Source of the DNA: Branchiostoma floridae
Taxonomy: Eukaryota; Chordata; Leptocardii; Amphioxiformes; Branchiostomatidae
Direction of reading: 5' to 3'
NCBI RefSeq assembly: GCF_000003815.2
Contig: NC_049992.1
Location: 10,622,728-10,686,727 of the forward strand
DNA length: 64,000 nt
The translations under genes were made by a program, and so were the position numbers. A model generated the notes under the pieces. The model was given only the letters and a program-made list of their open reading frames with translations, ran no database searches and was not told the origin of the DNA. Each line of letters starts with the position of its first letter. Positions within the stretch are counted from its first letter, which is position 1. Positions 16,135 to 27,223 of this stretch are shown piece after piece.

Positions 16135-19100
16135 ATGGGTGAGTTTACAGACGTTTTCGTCCAAATCTCTAAATGTTCTCGTCCTAAAATGCACAGATTT
16201 ATGTTGCTATAACATAAGCACGCAACCTTTCCTGTTTTTGATTGTGAAAACTTTCCTATGAAAGTACACGGCCCCTTTTTTCTACATTCCTCTAGAGTAA
16301 GGAGGTTAAAGAAACCTTTAACCTCCTTGGTTAGAGTAGACATCATTCCTGCATGCATAAGTATACATGTTTGTTTGGATCTGATCTCTGTTGACTTTTT
16401 GTGATCGCAGAGCTCATACATAATTTCTAACAGACAGTGTTTTACTGTAACAAAATTCCGTAGACGACCTTGCATGGGAACCAACAAACTAGTAGAATGG
16501 GGGTGGCGTAACTTATATCGGTTTTGTTTGATTTTTATAAATACGGTAATTATTAATTAGGAATATCAAGTCGAATGCGGTGGTTTCAAATTATTTTCAA
16601 CTTGTTGCAGTTTAAAACCAGCATCCGTAGAGTCGATATTCCTAATAGTAATACTTTTTTAACGTAACATATATAAATATAGGTTACCCCGAGGATAAAG
16701 GTGAACTAGGCGTTACTTTGGCATTGTTTTGAGCGGCACCGCACCGAGAGCAAGTCTATGCATCTTTACATGTAGGTTTCCAATCGTATTAATAAATCTC
16801 ACTAGTAAGTCCCTGTTTTTTTTCTTTTGTTTTCAGATCACAAACAAAAGCTCGCAAGATTTTGTAGAATTTGTTGGGATTAGATTTTTAGAAAAGGTTA
16901 TAAAGGGTGAGGCTGTGAATACTATGCTATCCGACAAGCTTCAAGATTTTGTTCCACATGGAGACAGTTGCAACATCTGTATGCCAAAGAAACCTGGAAG
17001 GCCAATTAAAAAACACCCAGGGTTGCGAGTGAAATCAGAAGTATCCATGAAGGATGTGCCATTGACATCTAAGCTCTACCCTTGTACACCTGAGCGATCA
17101 ACAGAGCCCTGTGTACCTGAACGATCCACAACAGAGTCCTGTGTACCTGAGAGATGCAAAACAGAGCCCTGTGTACCTGAGCAATCCACAACAGAGTCCT
17201 GTGTACCTGAGCGATCCACAACAGAGCCCTGTGTACCTGAGCGATCCACAACAGAGTCCTCTGAGCGATCCACAACAGAGTCCTGTGTACCTGAGAGATG
17301 CAAAACAGAGCCCTGTGTATCTGAGCGATCCACAACAGAGCGCTGTGTATCTGAGCAATCCACAACAGAGCCCTGTGTACCTGAGCGATCCACAACAGAG
17401 TCCTGTGTACCTGAGAGATGCAAAACAGAGCCCTGTGTACCTGAGCGATCCACAACAGAGCGCTGTGTACCTGAGCGACCCAAAACAGAGTCCTGTGTAC
17501 CTGAGCGATCCACAACAGAGTCCTGTGTACCTGAGAGATGCAAAACAGAGCCCTGTGTACCTGAGCGATCCACAACAGAGCGCTGTGTACCTGAGCGACC
17601 CAAAACAGAGTCCTGTGTACCTGAGCGATCCACAACAGAGCCCTGTGTACCTGAGCGACCCAAAACAGAGTCCTGTGTACCTGAACGATCCACAACTTTA
17701 TATAACGTCTTTGGCATGGGCGAACAATCTGAAGCCAAGCAGGGAAACAAAACTGAACTACCCCAAACCAAAGAACCCACCCTTACCCAACAACCTCAAA
17801 GGAAGGAGCCTACCCTAACCCAACAACCTCAAAAGAAGGAGCCTACCCTGACCAAACAACTTGAAACTATGGAGGTCAGTTTGACCCAACAATCCCAAAC
17901 CATGGGGCCCTACACAACTGAACAACCTCAAACCAATGAGCCGACTGTGACTCAGTGTCAAACAATGGAGGTAATCTTGACTCCACAACCTCAAACCAAT
18001 CATGCCGAGATGCAGACAGTGATGCCCAACATTGCTTCCAAGAAAACCTGTCTGTTTTGCCAGAAGGTGATTACTTGTAGAAATTATCGGTCCATATTTA
18101 GTGAGGCTGTAGTGGAGGTCCATCCACAGATTCAACAGATCTTTAATCTATGGCCTGACAAGGAAGTCTGGACTAGGAAAGGGCTGTCCAACATCGTGTG
18201 CCAGCCTTGTTTTGGAAAGCTGAAGAAGCTTGTCAAGATTGATGAGGAATTGTCAACAATACTACAAAGACTACAAGAAGAGAAACAATCCTTGATAAGG
18301 ATATTACAGAGCAATGCCAAGATACCCACCAGCCTAGAGGATACACCTGTACACACAACTCCTACAGAACCAAAGTCAGCAGGTGTGAAGAGAAAGGGGA
18401 GGGAGAAAACAGAAATTCCTCCAAAAGTGATTAAGAGACATCTAGCCAAATATGTGCCTATTGCTCCAGCTGGGATCCCCTCAGAATTGGAAAAGCGACA
18501 TCTAACAAAATATGTACTAATTGCACCTGCACCAGTACCACCCCCAGCCCCAGACAAAAATATGGCTCCTACTACTAGACTTACTAGTGACAGTTGTATT
18601 CCACTGAAGAATGAGCAGGACAACCTGATACAAGATAGCACTGGCTCGCTAATGGACACAGTTGACACAGCAAAGGTAAATGGCTTTCTTCATTTGATTC
18701 AGACACACAACTTTCAAACTGCATGATTCTTCTTACCATGTCCGAAGGTCTAATAGAATTATGCTTGTTTACCAGGCCTTCATATTGTACATGTATTATA
18801 TAGTTGAAGCAGTGGCTATGGTAAACCAGCATGCATTCGGTTCTAGGGGTATTGATTACAATTGACCTGAGCTGTCATGAAATCAGATACTCCTTCAGCA
18901 TACATGTTTGTCTGACTGTTAAAATAGGGGGGGGGGGGGGGTACCTGTTTGTGTTTGCCCGTAGTGACAATGTTTATAGTGTGTGACAGGATGTGAGGCA
19001 GAAGATGGTGTTAGTGGAGACTGACAGGATGGGAAGGTTGGCTTGGCCTGGGCCTGAGGTCAGTTGTGCAAGCTGGCAGGATGGGATTGGGAGGATTGGC

Positions 19101-19410
19101 TGCGCCAGATCAAGTTGTGTGCCTCTAGGCAAGAATGACTGGAACCATTAGTCTCAATAGTATGGTAATTGTTTGTCTAGTGATGGCTGTTATAGTGTAA
19201 ATTTGAAAAAAAAACAAACAAGAATTTTAATTTCTAAACTTTTATGTCTTTTGGCAGGTGATAGCCACAGACCCATCAGTCCAGAAGTGGGTTGTACAAG
19301 ACGCTGGTGATTCTCAGTACCTCAAGGCTTTGAATGGCGACACATCAACAGAACCTGGAGCAGCTTCTCAAAATCTCATGAATATTAAGTGCAAGGAAGA
19401 ACCTCTTTGA
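16135..19410 (+). CDS. cysteine-rich protein with ~20 CVPERSTTE-type decapeptide repeats; apparent 1-nt frameshift
   Basis: Function unknown. The proposed exons are 16135-16138 (ATG G), 16837-18675 and 19258-19410 (stop TGA). Read from this ATG, exon 2 starts MDHKQKLARFCRIC and then hits a stop. Dropping one T near 16875 restores a 664-aa frame that continues G-I-R-F-L and on to SCNICMPKKPGRP, so a CRIC...CNIC zinc-binding pair is split by an extra base. Next comes the repeat region (17086-17695), a QP/T-rich stretch, then a second cysteine module (KKTCLFCQKVITC ... NIVCQPCFGKLKKL, a C-x2-C ... C-x2-C pair) followed by a predicted coiled coil. The C-terminus ends in a possible sumoylation site, IKCKEE. 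The arrangement loosely recalls ZAD-like zinc modules. An alternative start is ATG 16923, which avoids the shift but loses the first Cys pair. Polyadenylation signals are at about 19580 and 19776. Confidence 0.65.
16299..16328. repeat. perfect short hairpin AAGGAGGTTAAAG / CTTTAACCTCCTT
   Basis: The two 13-bp arms are separated by four bases in the first intron of the repeat-protein gene. It may be a solo remnant of a short inverted-repeat element. No function is evident. Confidence 0.6.
16490..16713. mobile_element. MITE of the TTCACCTTTATCC family, copy 1
   Basis: The right end GGTTACCCC...GGATAAAGGTGAACTAG and the degraded left end GGGGTGGCGTAACTTATATCG are inverted versions of the ends seen at 37588-37797 and 56188-56551. 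Interior motifs such as ATCAAGTCGA and TTTAAAAC are shared. It lies in the first intron. Confidence 0.6.
17086..17695 (+). repeat. 30-bp coding tandem array (decapeptide C-V-P-E-R-S-T-T-E-[SP])
   Basis: About 20 units of 30 bp with position-specific variants (ERSTTES, ERCKTEP, ERSTTER, ERPKTES). The later part follows a 4-unit (~120-bp) higher-order period. One unit near 17260 is shortened in frame (loses CVP). Because each unit is a multiple of three and lacks stops in several frames, the opposite strand is also open over 600 bp. Confidence 0.95.
18926..18943 (+). repeat. poly-G tract
   Basis: A run of G bases in the intron between 18675 and 19258. Such tracts are length-unstable and may be miscounted. 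Confidence 0.8.
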
Positions 19411-20222
19411 TTGGCTTGGACCTGATTATATGTCTGTGTTTAGCACACATCTTTTATGTTCTTCTGACAAAATTTTTGTATATGGGACATTGGGTACCCG
19501 GGTGCCAAGTTGATGTTATTTAGGACTGTTAATGTTCTATTATACATGTATTATGTTAGGTATGACACAGTAAAAAAATGCAATAAATGCCAGCACACCA
19601 TGCTATATCTTGTAATGCATTGAATAATATCTCTCCCAATCTAAGGTATCACTCCTGTATAACCAAACACCATAAGTTCTCTATTGTTATATACATGTCT
19701 CCTTCCTTTTTGCATTTGTAACAATTCTTGGTTTTACCATTGGTTACACTTGGTGCTTGTAGTTTTTTGTTTGTTAAATAAACACATCTTACTTATTCTT
19801 GACTGATTCATGAATGCGCTATTGTTGAAAAAATTTTTCAACCAACACTGGTGTGAAGATATCTTTTCTTAAACATACAGATATGACTAATATTGCAACA
19901 TGAGTATAGCCATTTAGTATATTTTCTTTCATCTATTCTTAAACCTGATTTGGACTGCAATGCGATAAATGCAAGAAGGTACAACATTATGATTGATTAT
20001 ATCGAAAAAATGCAAGACAACTTTGAAACAAACATGCAAGACAACTGAAAAATATCAATTCTACGACAAATTGAGTAACAATATCACCATCAATCTATGT
20101 TACAAAATCAGGACTGCTAAGTTGTAAAACATGTAGGCAGTTCGAACTTGAGATTCCATTTTATAATTATACAGCAAGATCCATTCTATATAGTTGTGAC
20201 CATTGCAGTGGCATCATACTCT

Positions 20223-23200
20223 TTACCTGCTCAAATACATGGTCATCGGAATGGCTGCCGCGATGCTGATGAGGTACACGACAAGACACAGCCTGTCCAG
20301 GACCCTAGCCAACAAAGTGTAGTCGGACACCTCTTCCTCGTTCTTAACTGCCTTGGTCAGCTCATCCATCCCTTTCTTCACCACGACAGTCAGTTCCTCC
20401 ACACTGGAGATCAGGGGAAGAAATCCACGGGAGTCAGCGGACTGAGGATCTGTGAAAGGCTTTGGTGACCGTTTGGTTGTCGCTGGGTCTTTGCTGCTTG
20501 TAGAGTACCACATTTCAGAGGTACTCTCCCCTTCGGACACTTTTGCATCAGTGTTGGAGGAGTAGTTGATCAGCTCTATGGCAGAGTGGATATATGTACG
20601 CTCCTCTGTGAGGTCTCCCAAAAGTAGAAACCTTCACAGACAGTAAAAGAAGGAAAGGGAGAAAGAACATTGTCATCTTTACCATAAAGGGGCATTTTCA
20701 TTGAATTGCATTTTTCATTGCTCCTTGCAAGGTGCTCCTTGGCACCACTCAGGTTTGAAATGTGATGTGTTCGGAATGATACCGACAGTCTTGACACCCG
20801 TTTTATCTCTTCAGGATTAATGTTTAACTTTGGAAGACAGTATAGATAAGGTTTATGTGAACCACTGAGACATTGAGTGATGTACTTTCAGGTTAGTCAT
20901 ATTCATTATAAACATCCACGATGTTGAAATGAAAAGTTCCTACCTTGCCATGTAACGGAGAAGAAAACTTCTCGCCATTGCAGACATTTGTCCCTTCTTG
21001 TCGTGAACAAAGATGATGGCGATGGTGAAGAAGAGGAAGAGCCCCATCAGGCCCATGCACACGATAATCAGCGTGGCTGTGCAAAACAAATGAAGCATTA
21101 CCAGAATGCAGGGGTTTTGCAAGTTCAATCATATGTTGACCCTGTCGGCTTTGTATGGTACTGCAGCAGAACTTTTGGTTTTCATCAGTCTTCAACAAAT
21201 GTTTTAAAAATTGCTTTCTTTCTAAATCATAGATAATCACTAAATATATACTTACCAAAAAATGGCAGAGCCCCCTTGACTGGAATAACGTCTGTAACAA
21301 ACACTAGAGAGACGACCATAGAGAGCTGAATGGTCACTCCAAAGGAGATCCGGTCTCCCTTGTCCATAGGCATGATGAAGGTGATGGTCATCAGCACAAT
21401 CAGGATGATGCAGGGTCCAACAGTGGTGGCGATGTGGAACGTGGGAATCCTGGACAGTTGTAGAGCAAAGCACGCTTCCTTCTTGTCTTTAGTGAAGATC
21501 TTATCCCTTCGATACCATTCTCCCTCCGGTATTGCAGGGGAGTAAGAGCCACAGGGATGGCTTTCCTTGTGTGCATCTGATGGCGAGCTTTCCCCGTGGC
21601 ATTCTGTAATCAATATACAATTGCTGCAGATTACTGTCTCTAGGAGCTTTTTAAAAACATATTGCATATAGGACTTGTGTGCGAAATACTATTGGCGTCT
21701 GAAGATTTGCTCACTCATGCATTGTCTCTGAGAGATATCGATCGTGAGTACTTCCCATTATTAGTACTTACTCTTCAAGCTAAGGCTAGATTGCTAGGAA
21801 AGGGTATAGAGAGTACTTTCATGTAGACTATTGCATCAGCAAAAGTAAAGGAACGTGCTGTGTCGTATAGACAAGCGTATAAGGTTCGTCAAAGTCTTAC
21901 GAATGGTTTGTTCGATCGCTGACGCTGCAGAAAAGCAGATGTGACAATCCATGGTGTCTGCAGGGAAGTAGAAGGGGTCAGCATCACACACGGTTGTGGT
22001 CAGGGTTTCCACTCTCCACTGCACCAGGCCGCTGCTGCTGATGCGGATCGGTATGTCCTTTGGTAGGCCTTGGCGGAGGCGATTAGCACTGGAAGGTAAA
22101 AAAAAAGACATTTATTTTGCATAATGAAAAAGACACAACGTCTTGCCAGAGAGTTTTTGTCTCTTTGGTCCTGCCAATCTTTTTCTCTGAAAAGTTTAAA
22201 CATATATTCTACTGATATGTGCTTTTGATCAGGGTACAGCCGTGTTATGTATGAAAAAAAAATGTTAGGTTGGCGAAATTTTATTGCCTTTTTTGTATTA
22301 TCTGTCTTTGGTTAGTTGTAAAGAAATCGTGACACCTACTTCCTCTTCAGGGTAAATGATGGAGTCCAAATATCGTCACCAGGGACACTGAGCGTCTGGA
22401 CACCACCGTAGTGCCGCGGGTTCCATTTCAGTCGACTGTCGTGCCATGACTAGGAAAGATAGATGTCTTTTTGTGCGATACCGAATGGAAAATTGCAATA
22501 AAAAGATCTACTGATCATTGCAATCCAAATGAACGTGACCGAAAGCGGCCTCAGAGATACGAAGCCTGTGCAAACTTACGAGGATGATGATCATAGAGGC
22601 GATAAGCCGCTCCTTCTTTTCATCCTGAAATAAAAATGATAGCTGTTATTAAAGCTGTGATGCATGTTTCTCCTACATATTCAAAGTGTATTTGTTGACA
22701 ATTAGAAAAGACAAGGATTTCTATTTCAGATAGTACGTACCAAGTCGACGATTTCCTCCACATCCCCCGTGAAGTTGATGGTAACATTTTCAGGCGCCAG
22801 ACCAGCACTGTAGGCCTCTAGCAGCTCCTTTCGCAGCTTTTGCTTCTGGTTGACTGAATGTATAAAAGATACATATTAGTGAGTTGTTAGAAAGAGATTT
22901 TGATGATCTGTGTCTATCAAAGGCTGTGTACAATTAGCAAGTGTAAATTTTACAAAGACTCCGTACGTAGCAATCACCTAGGCAAACGGGCTTGTCATAT
23001 TCCCAGGTTCCTCCTTCAAGGCAAGTCGCTTCTCTCGGGGAGCCGTACTCAGGCGTGTAGCCATCGTTGCACGTGTACGTGACCTTCTCTTCTAAGAAGT
23101 AGAACCTCTTACTGGGAGTTCTCTTGCCGTAGTTTGGAGGACCTCTGTCCCAACAGCCAACAAAATCTAAGCGTAGTAAGATATACAAAATACATGGTCA

Positions 23201-26200
23201 AAATCATCGTGTAGCTGTATTGAGTTTTGTGATATTCGATATGCTTCAAGAAGTCAGCAACACACCATTCCCATGACGTAAGTGTTTTGAAACATCTTAG
23301 CTAAACTATGTTTACGTTTATGAAGATATCCATCCACGTGAACAATATTCAAATGCAATCTATTTCTATAGCTGGATAAAAACGGAGATTTACTTCCAGA
23401 CGTTTCGAGTGACATCCATCACTATTCTTCAGTGTCACTTATCTACTAAGAATGGATTAAATGGTTCTAGTGACGCTGGAGATGAGTGATGGATGTCACT
23501 CGAAACGTCCAGAAGGAAATCTCCGTTTTTATCCAGTTGTAGAGATTGAATTGTATTTGAATAAAGTACGTTTAGTGTAGATCACCTACTACCGTTTATG
23601 AACAGACAACTTACTGCACGGAATGACGTCACATTCCTCCTGGCTACCGTCTCCAGTCAAACAAAATGGCCGTTGGATTCCGGTCGGGTTGCGGCAGTAG
23701 TTCCTGTCCAGGTTAGCCCAGGGGTACTCGGCCGTGTAGTAATCCGCTTGCCCAGCTGACCACTGAAGGCAAGCTGCCCCGGACGCCGTTTTACTCCATG
23801 TTCCAAGGTAGTTCATGCCAATGCCGTGGTAGCAGACTGAGGAAAAGAAAAAAATCATTAATTTACCTAGTTTTCTTTAAAGAAATTCTGAATAAATGGC
23901 CTATTTTATGAACGTTTTGTAACGACCATGAGATGCCACTGAATTGTCCCCGCACACAGTATGAGCAACTCTGCAATAGGTAAAGTTGATGTAGTTTTTA
24001 AAAAGTGAAAAAGATATGATATATAATCAAAATGTAATATGAAGCTCTGATTCCCACCTTCCGTGCCGATAACATCTGGTTCCGGGTTCCAACAGCCGTG
24101 CTGTGATGACGGGAACACATCACATGGCGGCAGCAGGTCCCTCATCAGATCATCACTCATAGTCATACTGAACACTTCCTCACACCAAGAGCGGCACGGC
24201 AGAAGTTGTGTACCACTGTTATACAAAAAACCCAACTAAATTCAGTACCACATGATAAACATGTTTGAGTGCTACCACTACAAGACATTTTTGACTACCG
24301 TGCATACAAGTCTGTACGATTAAGCCATATGGTAAAAGTTTTTAGTCTATTAGAAGCACTTCTTATGAATAAATGTAAGCATCAATGACTGTTGGTCAAT
24401 ATTGGAAACTTCCTAAATGAAGAGCAGATACTCTACGTATAGCCTCCTTCGCAGACTTTGAGCGGGACTGGCTGGTTCGTGATTTTCGAGGTGGGGCGAA
24501 ACACTCTTTCATGGAAAAATCTCCCTTTTTCGGAAAACTCCCTTTCCCGGTATTAGAAAACCTTAGTCAACGTTGAAAATCGCGAACCAGTTTCGCTCGA
24601 AGGAGACGAAAAAGGCTACCATACGTATTGAGAATGAATCATATTGTACTCCAATAGACGTATTGGCTACTCACACACATGAGGTCGTGGTGTTTGAAGG
24701 CGGGCGCAAAGAACACTGGGACATGTCTTCTTCAGGAACGTTGCATCGTGGGAAAATGGCGATAGACAGGAATTCTCGTAACTGCGGATGGTGTTCTCCC
24801 TGGACGCTGTTGGAATTGTGGAGAAGTTCCACGACAGAGGAATTCTGTATATCATCGAATGTCGTCTGGTTCAGTGGATTTGGTAACATTGTGAGTCTGC
24901 TGCCGAGCTGGAAAATCTCCGGGATGTGGAAGCAACCTATAAATTGAAGAACAAAAAAGAAATGGCTTTCAGTATACATGTCTTTGAGGGCAACGTAAGA
25001 AGTTTTCACTGGTGAAATAAGGATGCAAACTTTATTGTCGGTAAATATTCCCGTGTTCTTATATGTCAGCTAATTTTTTTTATGGTGGTGACACCAACTT
25101 ACCACAATTTTCCTCGTCACTCTTGTCCGAACAGTCTGCGGTTCCATCACAGCGCTTCCATGACAGGATACAAGAATATCCTTCTCCACAGCGGAAGTAT
25201 CCAAGGTCGCAATTGACTTTCTCTGCATGGAAAAATCAACAGTTCGTAAATTGTGTTGTTCGTATTCGTAGCTTTCAATCTCTCGCGCTGATGAGAATGG
25301 AATATTTTCCGTTTCTAGTAGTTTTTTACTTCTCCAAAGAAGCATATGTGTCTAAGAAAGTAATCAAAAAAACAAACAGACTTTTTGGATAACATGTACT
25401 CAATCCCTCCATAGGTCTATGTCTGGTATACGTATATATTTAGTTCTCATGATCTTTGCTTGCAAGCTTTTGTTCTTATATGAATGTTAGAAGGCAAGTT
25501 CTTATCGAAGATGGTCACAACACAAAGATTACCTCTGACTCCGTACAGCTCCACTTCCCGAACCCACGGCTGATACCCTGACCATGTGCGGGAGATGAGG
25601 AGTCGCCAGTACCGCGCCGTGGCCCGGAAGCCGCCGTACTCCTGTCTTGCGTCGGTTCCCGCTTCCACGTCAGTGACGGTCGTGACGTCTACCCAGACGT
25701 ACGTCGGGTCTCCGGTCAACGACTTCTGGAGGCTGAAATCCTTGATGTCGTGCGTGGTGTCTCCAATATGGCTGATTCCGATACGGGAGAGTGTGTAGCG
25801 TGCGGTGAGATCAAGCACGAAGTTCCATTGGTTGTAATACTGAGGAACTCCGGAAGGATTCCAGTAGCTGTAGGTGTTTCCGTCCAGGGCGTTGCCGGGA
25901 CCTGTTGTCCCGGAATAACCAACAACCCATGACACATCTCGTGTTAGCCAATCAGCTGTGGAGGAGGCGTGGATCAATTATCAAACATTTATGCAGTAAC
26001 GATTGCAGGCATATAATTCATTTCATGTTCGTTAGAAGTTATTTAGCATTGCCAGCTAAAAGCATGAAACCACTTTTGAAATTTCATGTTTATTCGGTCT
26101 TTAGGAGCAATGGAAAACATACGTACATATATGATTATAAGCATTCCTTCTTCTTTAAGAATGGGTGAAATATACTTGATGTAATGAATTTCTGTGTGGT

Positions 26201-27223
26201 TATACATAATGAACCATGTTTTACCTACTCTTAATAATGTTTGATACATTGACATGGAATCTTCCCCGGTTACTTAACGGATGGAATGTGCTTAAGTAAA
26301 GTTTTACAGTGTACTGTTGTCTAATGTCGTCTCTGCCTCTGGGTATTATTTGTACTTAGTGTTGAAAATTAATTGCTGTAATATTTCATGTTTCAAGCTG
26401 CCATATTTGTAGCTATCCTATTTCTGTCGACACACCCAATGGAGTTGATTATTGCTTTGCATTGGGTGTGTCCGTCTGGGCGATATAATTATTCTGATGA
26501 TTATATTCGAGACCAAATTATCAGCAGCAAAATATACACAAATAAAAATCATGTCAGAATTTTGGCAGATATACAAACAAACGGTGCCGTGAAAGAAAAT
26601 CGAAACACACTAACATATTTGAGACAAGGAAACTGATACTCAAACGCCCATTATATTTGAGTGTGATATTTGAGTTAAAGGGCAAGGTGTGTAATTTTGT
26701 TTTGGGGATGGAGCGAGGGTGTTGTAGCATCTGTGTTAAGGAAATAAGCAGTAAGAACAACAAGAGACCATCTGTGCATTGGCTATAAAACAGGTGTGTG
26801 CAATAGATTTTGATTTTGCGTGCGCTCTCTATCATTTTGAGCATGCTAGCACAAAAAGATAATTCATATATGTACATGTATAGATATTGAGATCATCAGA
26901 TAATTATAATGGCACTTACCTCTCACGATCATATGATTATAATTTTGTGTGTTAGTGCATGTGTGTGTGTGGTTGTGTGTGTGGTTGTGTGTGTGTGTGT
27001 GTGGGGGGGGGGGGATTGTGTGTATTTGTGTGGTTGTGTGTGTCTGTGTGTGGTTGTATGTGGTTGTGTGTGTTGTGTGTGTGTATCTGTGTGTGTGTGT
27101 GTTTGTGTGTGTTTGTGTGTGTATGTTTGTGTGTGCCTGTGTGTGTGTCCTGTCTATACCGCCCTTACCTGAGACAAACAGCAGACAGCAGGTGACCACA
27201 ACGATGACAAGTTGGCCTCTCAT
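20223..27223 (-). CDS. modular Cys-loop receptor: discoidin-LDLa-Frizzled-kringle-sushi-ligand-gated ion channel, 924 aa
   Basis: Exons 5' to 3': 27169-27223, 25533-25955, 25103-25222, 24675-24936, 24058-24215, 23615-23836, 22978-23166, 22741-22853, 22580-22624, 22340-22449, 21901-22088, 21256-21603, 20944-21076, 20223-20631. All borders are GT-AG, every phase matches and the total is 2775 nt. Residues 1-18 are a signal peptide (MRGQLVIVVVTCCLLFVS). Approximate domains: F5/8C 19-159; LDLa 160-199 (six Cys, CDGTADCSDKSDEENC); FZ-CRD 200-339; kringle 340-413 (YLGTWSKTASG, CRNPTG); sushi 414-476; channel 477-924. The channel has the 13-residue Cys-loop (CDADPFYFPADTMDC), WTPSF, GEW, four membrane spans and an M2 starting GDRISFGVTIQLS. 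Asp at -1', Leu at 9' and absence of the anion-type PAR motif suggest a cation pore. No vicinal CysCys is present in loop C, so a classic nicotinic alpha role is unlikely. The M3-M4 loop is ~100 aa. Ligand unknown. Confidence 0.93.
23347..23566. mobile_element. foldback element with ~75-bp arms and CGAAACGT core, copy 1
   Basis: Left arm 23347-23425 and right arm about 23480-23566 are inverted repeats containing CTGGATAAAAACGGAGATTT. Each arm has GTGACATCCATCAC next to the CGAAACGT motif. It lies in the intron between the sushi and kringle exons of the channel gene. A shorter relative is at 52908-53018. Confidence 0.8.
24425..24618. repeat. imperfect inverted repeat in the FZ intron/exon region
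   Basis: TAGCCTCCTTCG...GGTTCGTGATTTTC near the left is mirrored by GAAAATCGCGAACCAG...CGAAGGAGACG on the right. This is a probable decayed MITE in the intron splitting the Frizzled domain, ending just before the 24675 exon border. Confidence 0.5.
26949..27150 (+). repeat. (TG)n-rich microsatellite with poly-G
   Basis: Imperfect GTGTGTGT with interspersed GGTTGT and a G run at about 27002-27013, immediately inside the first intron of the channel gene and within 20 bp of the signal-peptide exon donor. The reverse strand therefore reads CA-rich. Confidence 0.9.

Noticed and set aside
16053-16487. 144-codon minus-strand frame
   Set aside because: No domain or splice context; it overlaps the promoter and first exon of the plus-strand repeat gene.
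16837-16930. Resemblance of CRICG to the RAG1/N-RAG N-terminal zinc region
   Set aside because: Only a four-residue motif is shared; no RAG core, transposase or terminal repeats are visible nearby.
17069-17780. Long minus-strand frames of 208 and 234 codons
   Set aside because: Antisense of the 30-bp coding array; open only because each repeat unit lacks stops in those frames.
17111-17818. 235-codon second plus-strand frame (YLSDPQQSPV repeats)
   Set aside because: Frame shadow of the same array. The CVPERSTTE frame continues into the Cys-rich module and spliced exon, so it is preferred.
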